Counted from the stretch's first letter, positions 18,217 to 26,763 are shown. The stretch: 64,000 bases of DNA from Mesoflavibacter sp037029465 (GCF_037029465.1 NZ_JAYMEM010000005.1:62001-126000); one strand, 5' to 3'. The notes: generated by a model from the sequence alone, not told the origin. Numbers and translations are program-made.

Positions 18217-18252
18217 AGAAAAAAGTCCTTTGTGTTTTACAAAGGACTTTTA
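18217..18252 (-). terminator. terminator after small ORF 18306, twin B
   Basis: GTCCTTTG and CAAAGGAC arms, loop TGTTTTA-like, A-run before and T-run after. It lies downstream of the 30-codon ORF on the minus strand, and supports that this short gene is transcribed. Confidence 0.85.
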
Positions 18253-18305
18253 ACAGACTAACTCGTTAATAATTTTTTAATTTTTCGATTAAAAAATGTT
18301 ACGAG

Positions 18306-18398
18306 TTAACCTCCATCGGCTTTACAACTGCTATTTAAGAAAATAGAGATTGAAACGCCTAATGCATTAATCAAGATTATTTTTTTTAAATATTTCAT
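18306..18398 (-). CDS. putative 30-residue lipoprotein-like peptide
   Basis: ATG at 18398, TAA at 18308-18306. The peptide starts MKYLKKIILINALG, has a hydrophobic core and ends NSSCKADGG, which looks like a signal peptide followed by a lipidated Cys25 and only five more residues. Support: a Lys-rich N-terminus and signal-like core, a purine-rich AAGGA directly before the ATG, and a terminator downstream at 18217. Against: its shortness and the imperfect lipobox (Asn at -3). The TAA lies in the right arm of a long stem (TAACTCGT 18259-18266 with ACGAGTTA 18301-18308). No known family is recognised; function unknown. Confidence 0.5.
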   Translation of the reverse strand: MKYLKKIILINALGVSISIFLNSSCKADGG

Positions 18399-18572
18399 TC
18401 CTTAGCAGTTTAGAATTAATATCTAAAAGAGGAATAAATTTTTCTTTTTCATAGCTATTTTTTCCCTCTTTTGTTAAGTAGATGCAAAAACTTTAAAAAG
18501 GTTGCGTGAGAAAAATAAAAATGGTTAAAAAAGTAGTATTTTAGCATTGAAATTTTATAAAAAGTACTGAAA

Positions 18573-19577
18573 ATGAGCAAAGAAAACGAAGCAAAACTAA
18601 AAGCTTTACAACTAACACTAGATAAGCTAGATAAAGCCTACGGAAAAGGAACAGTAATGAAAATGAGTGATGCTGCAGTGGTAGATGTAGACGCTATACC
18701 GTCAGGATCTTTAGGTTTAGATATCGCTTTAGGCGTTGGTGGTTATCCAAGAGGTAGAGTTATAGAAATATATGGACCAGAAAGTTCTGGTAAAACCACA
18801 TTAACCTTACATGCAATTGCTGAAGCACAAAAAGCAGGTGGTATTGCTGCGTTTATTGATGCTGAACATGCTTTTGACCGTTTTTATGCCGAAAAATTAG
18901 GTGTAGATATTGATAATTTAATTATTTCTCAACCAGATAATGGCGAGCAAGCTTTAGAAATTGCAGATAATTTAATCCGCTCTGGCGCTATTGATATTGT
19001 TGTAGTCGATTCGGTTGCTGCATTAACACCTAAAAGTGAAATTGAAGGTGAAATGGGTGACTCTAAAATGGGATTACACGCACGTTTAATGTCTCAAGCA
19101 TTAAGAAAGTTAACTGCATCTATTAGCAAAACCAATTGTACCGTAATATTTATTAACCAATTACGTGAAAAAATTGGAGTTATGTTTGGTAACCCAGAAA
19201 CTACTACTGGTGGTAATGCTCTTAAATTTTACGCTTCTGTAAGATTAGATATTAGAAGATCTACACAAATTAAAGATTCTAACGGAGATGTAATGGGTAA
19301 CAAAACACGAGTTAAAGTAGTTAAAAACAAAGTAGCACCGCCATTTAAAACCGCAGAATTTGATATTATGTACGGTGAAGGTGTTAGTAAAGTTGGAGAA
19401 ATTTTAGACGTAGCTGTAGATAAAGGCATTGTAAAGAAAAGTGGATCTTGGTTTAGTTACGAAGACACAAAATTGGGTCAAGGTAGAGACGCTGTAAAAC
19501 TAGTTATAAAAGATAATCCAGAATTATTTGAAGAACTAGAAGACAAAATAAAAGCCGCAATAAAAGAAGAACAATAA
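18573..19577 (+). CDS. recA: RecA recombinase
   Basis: 334 aa. Walker A GPESSGKT (68-75), Walker B-type IVVVDSVAAL, loop L1/L2 region with GDSKMGLHARLMSQALRKL and the FINQLREKIG block are all canonical. RecA coats single-stranded DNA, drives strand exchange and triggers LexA/UmuD-type self-cleavage. The C-terminal tail is short and acidic. It is transcribed alone and closed by a strong terminator at 19580. No LexA-type box was recognised in the leader by eye. Confidence 0.98.
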   Translation: MSKENEAKLKALQLTLDKLDKAYGKGTVMKMSDAAVVDVDAIPSGSLGLDIALGVGGYPRGRVIEIYGPESSGKTTLTLHAIAEAQKAGGIAAFIDAEHAFDRFYAEKLGVDIDNLIISQPDNGEQALEIADNLIRSGAIDIVVVDSVAALTPKSEIEGEMGDSKMGLHARLMSQALRKLTASISKTNCTVIFINQLREKIGVMFGNPETTTGGNALKFYASVRLDIRRSTQIKDSNGDVMGNKTRVKVVKNKVAPPFKTAEFDIMYGEGVSKVGEILDVAVDKGIVKKSGSWFSYEDTKLGQGRDAVKLVIKDNPELFEELEDKIKAAIKEEQ

Positions 19578-19579
19578 AA

Positions 19580-19610
19580 TAAAATCCCGATTAATTCGGG
19601 ATTTTTTATT
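19580..19610 (+). terminator. recA terminator
   Basis: AAAATCCCGA (19581-19590) and TCGGGATTTTTT (19596-19607) around a short loop, directly after the recA stop. Confidence 0.9.
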
Positions 19611-19671
19611 TTTATACGCAACCTTTTTAATCCTTATGCATCTATTAATTAGTTAATAGCATTAAATACTA

Positions 19672-20082
19672 ATGAAAAAAATAATTTTATTACTTATAAG
19701 CTTAAGTTTTTTATCATGCAGTTTAGATGATGGTAACGAAGTAACCTTTCATAGAGAGTTTTTACCTATATTAAGTGTAGATGCGCCTGAATTCTTTACA
19801 CAAGGAGAAGATCATGAAATTACAGTAACTTATACAAGACCAAATTCTTGTTATCAATTTGATTACATTTATTATACCAAAAATAATAATGAACGTACAG
19901 TTGCTGTTTTGGCTAAAGTTTTAGAAAATAACAATAACTGCATCGAAGTTGTAGAAGAGTCTGAAACTACATTTACAGTAAGAGCTGAACAAGAAGAAAC
20001 TTATGTTTTTAACTTTTGGCAAGGAGTAGATGATAACGGTGAAGATATGTATCTAATAATAGAAGTACCAGTAGAACAATAA
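19672..20082 (+). CDS. uncharacterised lipoprotein upstream of an ECF sigma factor
   Basis: 136 aa. Signal peptide MKKIILLLISLSFLSC with the lipidated Cys16; the mature part is mostly beta (HEITVTYTRPNSCYQFDYIYYT) with two further Cys (NSC, NNNC) that could form a disulfide. Such short lipoproteins occur beside sigma/anti-sigma pairs in flavobacteria, but no function is known. It lies 22 bases before the sigma gene in the same direction, so co-transcription is likely. It might be a sensor or target of the same stress regulon; this is inference. Confidence 0.75.
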   Translation: MKKIILLLISLSFLSCSLDDGNEVTFHREFLPILSVDAPEFFTQGEDHEITVTYTRPNSCYQFDYIYYTKNNNERTVAVLAKVLENNNNCIEVVEESETTFTVRAEQEETYVFNFWQGVDDNGEDMYLIIEVPVEQ

Positions 20083-20104
20083 GTTTTAATTAATAAAATA
20101 TGCA

Positions 20105-20647
20105 TTGAGTTTAGACCAGCTCATATATAACTGTCAAAAAAATGATACTAAAGCACAAAGTGAATTATATGAACTTTTTTCAAGTAAATTATTCTCTATC
20201 TGCTTAAAGTATTCGCGTAACTATGCAGAAGCTGAAGACAATTTACAAGACAGTTTTATAACCATATTTAAAAAAATTAAACAGTATAAAAATAAAGGAA
20301 GTTTTGAAGGCTGGTTAAAAAGAATTACAATCAACACTGCTTTACAACGCTACCGAAAACAGAAAGTATTTGATATTGTTAATGAAGATGCAATAGAAGA
20401 CGAAGAAGTAGATATAGATGAAAACAATGTAAGCTTAGACTTTTTGTTAAGCTGCATACAAGAATTACCCGATAGATATAGACTAGTTTTTAATTTATAC
20501 GTCCTAGATGGGTATTCGCATAAAGAAATTTCAGAAATGCTAGAAATTAATTTAGGTACTAGCAAATCTAATCTAGCCAGAGCTAGAGTGATTTTAAAAG
20601 AAAAAATAACAACTTATACTAGCGGAAATAATTCACAAAGTTTATAA
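20105..20647 (+). CDS. ECF-type RNA polymerase sigma factor
   Basis: 180 aa. Region 2 (about 20-85) contains the YAEAEDNLQDSFITIFKKI block and the WLKRITINTALQRYRK helix; region 4 (about 118-170) has the LPDRYRLVFNLYVLDGYSHKEISEML helix-turn-helix. The start is a TTG at 20105: the only nearby ATG (20100) is out of frame and runs into TGA, and an in-frame stop lies at 20087. It would direct RNA polymerase to a dedicated promoter set, held in check by the membrane protein encoded immediately downstream (stop and next ATG adjoin). Confidence 0.92.
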   Translation: MSLDQLIYNCQKNDTKAQSELYELFSSKLFSICLKYSRNYAEAEDNLQDSFITIFKKIKQYKNKGSFEGWLKRITINTALQRYRKQKVFDIVNEDAIEDEEVDIDENNVSLDFLLSCIQELPDRYRLVFNLYVLDGYSHKEISEMLEINLGTSKSNLARARVILKEKITTYTSGNNSQSL

Positions 20648-22120
20648 ATGAGTAAAAAGAATTTAGATAGATTATTTCAAGAAAAGTTTAAAGACTTTGA
20701 TGCTAAGCCAAACAAAAAAGTATGGCAAAACATTCAAAATCAACTTGAAGAAGAAAAAGACGATAGATCTGTATTTGTTATTCCGTTTTGGGTAAAGCTT
20801 TCAGGTATTGCAGTATCATTATTAATATTACTACTTATAGGAAACTCTTTATCAAATTCTGAAAAAGAAATAACACCAATCATTGTAGATTCTCCTCAAA
20901 AAAAAGAGGTTAATACTAAATCAAATTCATCTAAAAAAGAATCAAAAGGCGAAACTTTAAAGAAAGATGAAAAAATTGTTTCAAATCCTAATCAAAGTAA
21001 AGAAGATTCATCTAATAAACAATTTAGAAGTAACTCAAATAAAGGAACATATTTAACTGCTTCTAGCAGCAATACTTTTAAAAATTCTAAACAAAAAAGT
21101 AATAGTTCAAATTACAACAAATCAGCAAGTTTAAATGAACAAAACAATAAAATTGCTGAGTCTTCAAAAAAAGAAAACAATTCTAATTATGCTTTTAATA
21201 AAGTTGAAAACAAAAAAGTTATAAACGAACAGAACGAGACTTTAAATCAAGAAACCTATAATAATACATTAGCACAAAATTCATCAAAAGAAAATGAATC
21301 TAACACATCTCTTTTAGACACAAACACTAAAGAAGAAGAACAAGAAAATGCTATAGAAACTGCTATTACAGAAGCAGAGAACGAAGAACCAAATAATGAA
21401 AAAGAAGAAAATTACAACAGGTGGAGCGTCTATGCTAATGCTGCACCTGTTTACTACAACAGTTTTGGCGAAGGTTCTCACATTGATGAAGAGTTTAACA
21501 CAAATAATAAAACAGGAGAGATTAACACTAGCTATGGAGTAAAAGTTGGCTACGCATTAAACAAAAAACTTACAATAAGATCAGGTATTAACCGATTGAA
21601 TTTAAGTTTTGATACAGATGATGTTATCGTATTTCAAAATGTTAGTAATAGTGAAAAGTTTTTAAGAAACATTTCTCTTTATCCTGTCAATAATCAGTCA
21701 TTAAATTTAATGAGTACTGATAATGCCGTTTTACAAGCATCTTCTCTAGGCATACAGAGAGATGCAGCTCTTAGTCAACGTATTTCATATTATGAAGTTC
21801 CTTTAGAAGTTGAGTACGCTATTCTTGATAAAAGATTTAGTTTAAACATAATTGGTGGTGTAAGTACTTTTTTTCTAGAAGATAATGAAGTTGTTTCTGA
21901 ATTAGCAGGGTTTAAAACAACAATCGGAAAGGCAAACAATATAAATAATGTTAGTTTTTCTACTAACTTAGGTATCGGTCTTTATTATGATTTCTCACAA
22001 CATATACAACTTAATATAGAACCTACCTTTAAATATCAAATAAATGCATACAACAACACTTCTGGAGACTTTAACCCTTATATTATAGGGTTATACTCTG
22101 GATTGAGTTACAAATTCTAA
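20648..22120 (+). CDS. anti-sigma-like membrane protein fused to an outer-membrane beta-barrel domain
   Basis: 490 aa. Residues 1-45 are a charged cytoplasmic-type segment (LDRLFQEKFKDFDAKP, VWQNIQNQLEEE) of the kind seen in Bacteroidota anti-sigma proteins; one membrane helix spans about 48-66; residues about 70-255 are a low-complexity Ser/Asn/Lys/Glu linker; residues about 256-490 look like a porin-type beta-barrel with alternating strands and a final YSGLSYKF ending in Phe. The protein could span from cytoplasm to outer membrane. It starts directly after the sigma stop, so it is the probable regulator of that sigma factor. The topology and role are inference from composition. Confidence 0.75.
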   Translation: MSKKNLDRLFQEKFKDFDAKPNKKVWQNIQNQLEEEKDDRSVFVIPFWVKLSGIAVSLLILLLIGNSLSNSEKEITPIIVDSPQKKEVNTKSNSSKKESKGETLKKDEKIVSNPNQSKEDSSNKQFRSNSNKGTYLTASSSNTFKNSKQKSNSSNYNKSASLNEQNNKIAESSKKENNSNYAFNKVENKKVINEQNETLNQETYNNTLAQNSSKENESNTSLLDTNTKEEEQENAIETAITEAENEEPNNEKEENYNRWSVYANAAPVYYNSFGEGSHIDEEFNTNNKTGEINTSYGVKVGYALNKKLTIRSGINRLNLSFDTDDVIVFQNVSNSEKFLRNISLYPVNNQSLNLMSTDNAVLQASSLGIQRDAALSQRISYYEVPLEVEYAILDKRFSLNIIGGVSTFFLEDNEVVSELAGFKTTIGKANNINNVSFSTNLGIGLYYDFSQHIQLNIEPTFKYQINAYNNTSGDFNPYIIGLYSGLSYKF

Positions 22121-22163
22121 GTTTTAGTTGTTCTTCTTCAAATAGAAGAAAAACTGCTATTAC

Positions 22164-22198
22164 AAAAAAGCTATTCTGTGCCAAGAGTAGCTTTTTTT
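22164..22198. terminator. terminator-like hairpin between sigma operon and plsC
   Basis: AAAAAAGCTA...TCT pairs imperfectly with AGAG.TAGCTTTTTT; it overlaps the last codons of plsC on the other strand. Confidence 0.6.
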
Positions 22199-22932
22199 CT
22201 TTTATAACTCTCCAATTGCTTAGCTATGATAATTCTAGCCTTTTCATTTAAAGACTTAGTATCATTAACGCTTAAATCTAATGTCGGTATAAAAGGATGC
22301 ATAGTCGCTCTTAATACACCTGGTCCACCACTAAAAAAGGTATAAGAAAAACGTTTTTTATTATCTGCAAACGTTAATGGTACAATCGGTATTTTGTGGT
22401 TTATAGCTAGTCTAAAAGCACCATCTTTAAACTCGGCTAAATCAATATGTTCTTCAGGCACCATTCCTTCTGGAAAAATACAAATACTTAAACCTTGTTT
22501 TAATCGTCTTTGAGCTCTCATAAAAACACGTTTTCTGCTTTCTGCGTCACCACGATCAACCAAAATACACGTACGTTTATAGAAAAACCCAAACAACGGA
22601 ATTTTTGCCAACTCGGCTTTACCAACAAAAACAAAAGGATTTTTTACCGCTACCAACATTAACATAATGTCAATCATAGATGTATGATTAGCAATAAACA
22701 TATAGCTTTTTTTACGCTCGGTTTTTTGTAAATAATTTATTTTAGTTGGCATACCCATGCCAACTAAAATAAAACGTGCCCAAAAGCGCGCCAACCTAAA
22801 AAAGAAAGGATACCAAGACTCTTTAGAAATAGAAATTAAAAGCAAAGGAAATAGCACAACTATTGGCAAGGCTACCAAAATGTAAAACCAAATACGGTAA
22901 AATGTCCAAAAAATGTACTTAATTAACTTCAT
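22171..22932 (-). CDS. plsC: 1-acyl-sn-glycerol-3-phosphate acyltransferase
   Basis: 253 aa. N-terminal membrane helix (about 15-38), then the H-x4-D catalytic motif NHTSMID (His83, Asp88) and the substrate block FPEGMV (about 152-157). It adds the second acyl chain to lysophosphatidate to give phosphatidic acid at the inner membrane. It is divergent from trpS; a minus-strand -7-like TAGTTTTG lies at 22940-22947 without a clear -33 element. The 3' end overlaps the hairpin shared with the sigma operon. Confidence 0.93.
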   Translation of the reverse strand: MKLIKYIFWTFYRIWFYILVALPIVVLFPLLLISISKESWYPFFFRLARFWARFILVGMGMPTKINYLQKTERKKSYMFIANHTSMIDIMLMLVAVKNPFVFVGKAELAKIPLFGFFYKRTCILVDRGDAESRKRVFMRAQRRLKQGLSICIFPEGMVPEEHIDLAEFKDGAFRLAINHKIPIVPLTFADNKKRFSYTFFSGGPGVLRATMHPFIPTLDLSVNDTKSLNEKARIIIAKQLESYKRKKATLGTE

Positions 22933-22957
22933 CTGGGTTCAAAACTAATTAAATTAA

Positions 22958-22988
22958 TTGAGCTATTCTACTAAAAAAATTACCTTTG
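22958..22988 (+). promoter_or_regulatory. trpS promoter
   Basis: TTG (22958-22960), 20-base spacer, TACCTTTG (22981-22988), 22 bases before the ATG. Full match to the flavobacterial consensus. Confidence 0.82.
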
Positions 22989-23010
22989 CCATTCAGAATT
23001 AAATTTAATC

Positions 23011-23979
23011 ATGGCAAGAATACTTACAGGAATTCAAAGTACAGGAACACCACATTTAGGTAATATTTTAGGTGCAATTTTACCTGCTATAAAATTATCA
23101 GAAAACAGTGATAACGAATCTTATTTGTTTATCGCAAATTTGCACACCTTGACACAAATTAAAAATGCAGAAGAGTTAAGACATAACACCTACTCTGTTG
23201 CTGCAACCTGGTTAGCTTTTGGATTAGACATAGAAAAAACAGTGTTTTATAGACAAAGTGATATCCCTCAAGTTACAGAACTTGCTTGGTATTTAAACTG
23301 TTTCTTTCCTTTTAAAAGATTGCAATTAGCACATGGTTTTAAAGATAAAGCAGACCGTTTAGAAGATGTAAACTCTGGATTATTTATGTATCCAATGCTA
23401 ATGGCTGCAGATATTTTATTGTATGATGCAGAGGTTATTCCTGTGGGTAAAGACCAACTTCAGCATATCGAATTTACAAGAGATGTTGCCTCTCGTTTTC
23501 ATGCAAAAATGGGTGAAGCTTTTGTTTTACCTGAAGAAAAACTGCAAGAAAACACCATGCTTATTCCTGGTACAGATGGCGAAAAAATGAGCAAAAGTAG
23601 AGATAACTACATCAACATCTTTTTACCAGAAAAGCAACTTCGTAAAAAAATAATGAGTATTGAAACAGATAGTACACCGTTAGAAGAACCTAAAGACTGG
23701 AGTACGTGTAACTGTTTTGCTATTTACAGCTTATTAGCCAACGAAGAACAAATTGCAACAATGAAAGCCAATTACGAAAATGGTAATTACGGTTACGGTC
23801 ATGCTAAGCAAGCGCTTTACGAGTTAATCTTAACCACTTTTGAAGCTCAAAGAGAACGCTATAACTTTTACATGCAAAACTTAGATAAAATAGACGAAGC
23901 GTTAGCTATTGGTGCAAAAAAAGCCAAAAAAGTAGCAGATAATGTATTAGCTAGAGTTAGAGAAAAGGTTGGATATTAA
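23011..23979 (+). CDS. trpS: tryptophan--tRNA ligase
   Basis: 322 aa, the standard bacterial length. The class I signatures are HLGN (14-17, the HIGH motif) and KMSKS (192-196); MYPMLMAADILLYDA is the Trp-pocket region. It charges tRNA-Trp in the cytoplasm. It has its own strong promoter at 22958. Its stop lies directly against the stop of dprA on the opposite strand, with no room for a separate terminator. Confidence 0.97.
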   Translation: MARILTGIQSTGTPHLGNILGAILPAIKLSENSDNESYLFIANLHTLTQIKNAEELRHNTYSVAATWLAFGLDIEKTVFYRQSDIPQVTELAWYLNCFFPFKRLQLAHGFKDKADRLEDVNSGLFMYPMLMAADILLYDAEVIPVGKDQLQHIEFTRDVASRFHAKMGEAFVLPEEKLQENTMLIPGTDGEKMSKSRDNYINIFLPEKQLRKKIMSIETDSTPLEEPKDWSTCNCFAIYSLLANEEQIATMKANYENGNYGYGHAKQALYELILTTFEAQRERYNFYMQNLDKIDEALAIGAKKAKKVADNVLARVREKVGY

Positions 23980-25083
23980 TTAAATAAGCTCAAACAATTT
24001 TCCTGGTAAAGGTCTAACTACACCTTTTAACTCCATATTAAGTAAAATACTTGCCATTTTGTAAGTTGGTAATTTGCAGTTTATAGCAATAACATCTAAA
24101 AGCTCTTTATCGTTATCTTTTAGGTAGTTATATACTATTTTTTCATCTGCATCTAACTCTACAAATAACTGTTTTTGTATTGGTGGCTTTTTTAACGCTT
24201 CTAATTCCCAATTAAGCATATATGGAATATCGTATGGTGTAGATAGCAAATGTGCTTTTTGCTGCTTAATTAGGTTATTACAACCAACACTTTGGCTATC
24301 TGTTATGCGACCTGGTACCGCAAAAACATCTCGGTTATAAGAATTAGCAATATCTGCAGTTACAAGGCTTCCGCCTTTTTCTGCAGATTCTATAACAATG
24401 GTTGCTTGACTTAAACCTGCAATAACACGATTTCGTTTTAAAAAGTTGTTGCGATCAAAAGTATCACTACTCCAAAAATCAGTATAAAAACCGCCATTAT
24501 TTTCTACTTCAGCCACATATTTTTTATGTACTTTAGGATAAATTTGGTTTAATCCATGCGCTAAACAACCAATGGTTTGCAATTTGTTTTTTATTGCTGC
24601 TTTATGTGCGGTTATATCTGTACCATAAGCAAAACCTGAAACAATTATAGGCTTATATATTGCTAAATCTTCTACTAATTTTTCGCAAAAAGCAATACCT
24701 GATGTTGTTATTTTTCTAGTACCAACAATACTAATAATGTGTTGATTATTTAAGTTGATATTCCCTGAAGAAAACAATAAAATAGGACCATCCAAACAAT
24801 GTTTTAAATTTTCGGGGTAAGTTTCATCTAAAAAATAGTGGCAATTAATACCTTCTTCTTTTATGTATTTTAACTCGCTTTCTGCAGCTTCAAGATGATT
24901 AGATTTATGTAATTCGCTTAACAGAATTTCACCAATACCATCAATTTTTAGAAGATTGCTTTTTTTCTCTTTAAAGACAGCTTCTGCACTTCCGCAGTGA
25001 TTTATTAGCTTTTTTGCAGTCGTATCACCAATTTTTGATACGTGTTGTAAGGCTAAAATATGCAGTAATTGGCTATCTTTCAT
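23980..25083 (-). CDS. dprA: DNA-processing protein DprA
   Basis: 367 aa. An N-terminal helix-hairpin-helix-like part (VSKIGDTTAKKLINHCG, KIDGIGEILL), then the Rossmann DprA core with SIVGTRKITTSG and VSGFAYGTDITAHKAA, and a C-terminal winged-helix region (about 305-367). DprA loads RecA onto incoming single-stranded DNA during natural transformation. Many flavobacteria carry it without known competence. It converges tightly with trpS and is divergent from the HU-SPOR gene. Confidence 0.94.
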   Translation of the reverse strand: MKDSQLLHILALQHVSKIGDTTAKKLINHCGSAEAVFKEKKSNLLKIDGIGEILLSELHKSNHLEAAESELKYIKEEGINCHYFLDETYPENLKHCLDGPILLFSSGNINLNNQHIISIVGTRKITTSGIAFCEKLVEDLAIYKPIIVSGFAYGTDITAHKAAIKNKLQTIGCLAHGLNQIYPKVHKKYVAEVENNGGFYTDFWSSDTFDRNNFLKRNRVIAGLSQATIVIESAEKGGSLVTADIANSYNRDVFAVPGRITDSQSVGCNNLIKQQKAHLLSTPYDIPYMLNWELEALKKPPIQKQLFVELDADEKIVYNYLKDNDKELLDVIAINCKLPTYKMASILLNMELKGVVRPLPGKLFELI

Positions 25084-25176
25084 TTTATATTATTCTGATT
25101 TTTAAGCTACAAGAAAAGAAATTTATTGCTGTTAATAAATAATAGGGTCTAAATTTTATTCGCTTTTAAAAATTTA

Positions 25177-25184
25177 TAACTTTG
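25177..25184 (+). promoter_or_regulatory. -7 element of the HU-SPOR gene
   Basis: TAACTTTG, a match to TAnnTTTG, 5 bases before the ATG. No TTG at the expected -33 distance; the leader would be nearly absent. Confidence 0.45.
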
Positions 25185-25189
25185 TTTTT

Positions 25190-26128
25190 ATGCAATTAGA
25201 AACCTACATCAGCGATTTGTTATACCGTTACGATTGTGTGACTGTGCCAGAGTTTGGTGCTTTTTTAACACAACGTAAATCGGCTACAGTACACGATTCT
25301 ACCAACGCGTTTTATCCGCCAAAAAAAGTATTATCGTTTAATGAACAAATACAAAATAATGACGGACTTTTAGCCCGTTACATTGCCGATGTAGAAAAAA
25401 TACCTTTTGAAGTTGCTACGCAAAACATTGCAATGCGTGTTAAATCTTTAAAATCTTACTTAACCGAAGGTGAAACTTTAACCTTTGAAAACATTGGAGA
25501 TTTAAAGTTAAATAACGAAGGTAAAATAGAATTTACACCATCTTATCACCTTAATTATTTAACAGATGCGTTTGGGTTATCGCAATTTGTAAGTCCTTCT
25601 GTAACTAGAGAAGAATACAAAAAAGAGGTTGAAACTATTGAAAAAGAAGTACCAACCATTGCTATTACACAAGAAAAACGTAAAAGCAGACCTTATCTTA
25701 AATATGCTGCAGTTGCTATTATTGCTTTAGGTTTAAGTGGTTTTGGAGTAAATAATTACTACAAAAACATAGAAAACCATAACCAAATAGCTCAAGAAGA
25801 AGCAGATGCACAATTAGAAGATCAAATACAAGAAGCTACTTTTGTAATTAGTAATCCTTTACCAGCCGTAACTTTAAACGTAAATAAACAAACAGGTAAT
25901 TATCATTTGGTTGCTGGTGCTTTTAGATTTGAAGAAAACTCTGATAAAAAAGTAGAGCAATTAAGAGCTCAAGGCTATAAAGCGAGAAAAATAGGTACTA
26001 ATAAGTATGGTTTACATCAAGTAATTTATGCAAGTTATACTTCTAGAGAAGATGCTTATAATGCCTTAAACAGTATTAGAAAAAACAGTAATAAAGACGC
26101 TTGGCTACTTATTAAACAATTAGACTAA
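25190..26128 (+). CDS. HU-CCDC81-like domain protein with membrane helix and SPOR domain
   Basis: 312 aa. Residues about 1-135 resemble the two-part prokaryotic HU/CCDC81 domain (LETYISDLLYRYDCVTVPEFG, LTFENIGDLKLNNEG). A membrane helix follows (about 172-190), and residues about 232-312 are a SPOR domain (YHLVAGAFRFEENSDKKVEQL to AWLLIKQ). SPOR domains bind denuded peptidoglycan at division sites. The protein would therefore link a cytoplasmic, possibly DNA-binding HU-like domain to the cell wall across the inner membrane. Role inferred from domains; the family is widespread in Bacteroidota but uncharacterised as far as I know. Confidence 0.88.
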   Translation: MQLETYISDLLYRYDCVTVPEFGAFLTQRKSATVHDSTNAFYPPKKVLSFNEQIQNNDGLLARYIADVEKIPFEVATQNIAMRVKSLKSYLTEGETLTFENIGDLKLNNEGKIEFTPSYHLNYLTDAFGLSQFVSPSVTREEYKKEVETIEKEVPTIAITQEKRKSRPYLKYAAVAIIALGLSGFGVNNYYKNIENHNQIAQEEADAQLEDQIQEATFVISNPLPAVTLNVNKQTGNYHLVAGAFRFEENSDKKVEQLRAQGYKARKIGTNKYGLHQVIYASYTSREDAYNALNSIRKNSNKDAWLLIKQLD

Positions 26129-26146
26129 GCTATTTTAAACAAATAA

Positions 26147-26183
26147 TAAAAGCCTCACAACATTAAATTGTGAGGCTTTTTGT
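26147..26183 (+). terminator. terminator after HU-SPOR gene
   Basis: AAAAGCCTCACAA (26148-26160) and TTGTGAGGCTTTTT (26168-26181) form a 13-bp stem. Confidence 0.9.
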
Positions 26184-26230
26184 TTTCATAATTATTTGTA
26201 AAAAGCTAAAACTAAAACTACAAATCGCCT

Positions 26231-26238
26231 TACCTTTG
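26231..26238 (+). promoter_or_regulatory. -7 element of the acyl-CoA thioesterase gene
   Basis: TACCTTTG, an exact -7 match 15 bases before the ATG; no TTG at the right distance upstream. Confidence 0.55.
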
Positions 26239-26253
26239 CAAAAAATTTAAGAC

Positions 26254-26763
26254 ATGACACCAAAAACTGCAGAAAGTACAAAAACAACAATGACCGATTT
26301 AGTATTACCTAGTGAAACTAATCCGTTAAATAATCTTTTTGGTGGTGAATTATTAGCACGTATGGATCGTGCTGCAAGTATTAGTGCAAGACGCCATAGT
26401 AGACGTATTGTGGTAACTGCATCTGTTAATCACGTAGCGTTTAATAGAGCTGTACCTTTAGGAAGTGTTGTTACTGTTGAAGCTAAAGTGTCTAGAGCCT
26501 TTAAAAGCTCTATGGAAATATATATTGATGTTTGGATTGAAGATCGTGAGTCTGGAGAACGTACAAAAGCTAATGAAGCTATTTACACCTTTGTAGCTGT
26601 TGACGAAATAGGAAGACCTGTAAAAGTACCAGAACTTGTCCCAGAAACAGACATTGAAAAAGAGCGTTACGCTGCAGCTTTAAGACGTAAGCAACTAAGC
26701 TTAGTGTTAGCAGGTAAAATGCAACCAAAAGATGCTACTGAGTTAAAAGCTTTGTTTGAGTAA
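26254..26763 (+). CDS. acyl-CoA thioesterase, hotdog fold (YciA/BFIT type)
   Basis: 169 aa. The hotdog motif NPLNNLFGGELLARMDRAAS holds the conserved Asn and Asp-containing helix, followed by VTASVNHVAFNRAVPLGS and a strand-rich half ending TFVAVDEIGRPVKVPELVPE. These enzymes release CoA from acyl-CoAs in the cytoplasm, often with broad chain-length range. The gene stands alone with its own -7 element, and converges with a DUF6705-like lipoprotein gene. Confidence 0.9.
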   Translation: MTPKTAESTKTTMTDLVLPSETNPLNNLFGGELLARMDRAASISARRHSRRIVVTASVNHVAFNRAVPLGSVVTVEAKVSRAFKSSMEIYIDVWIEDRESGERTKANEAIYTFVAVDEIGRPVKVPELVPETDIEKERYAAALRRKQLSLVLAGKMQPKDATELKALFE

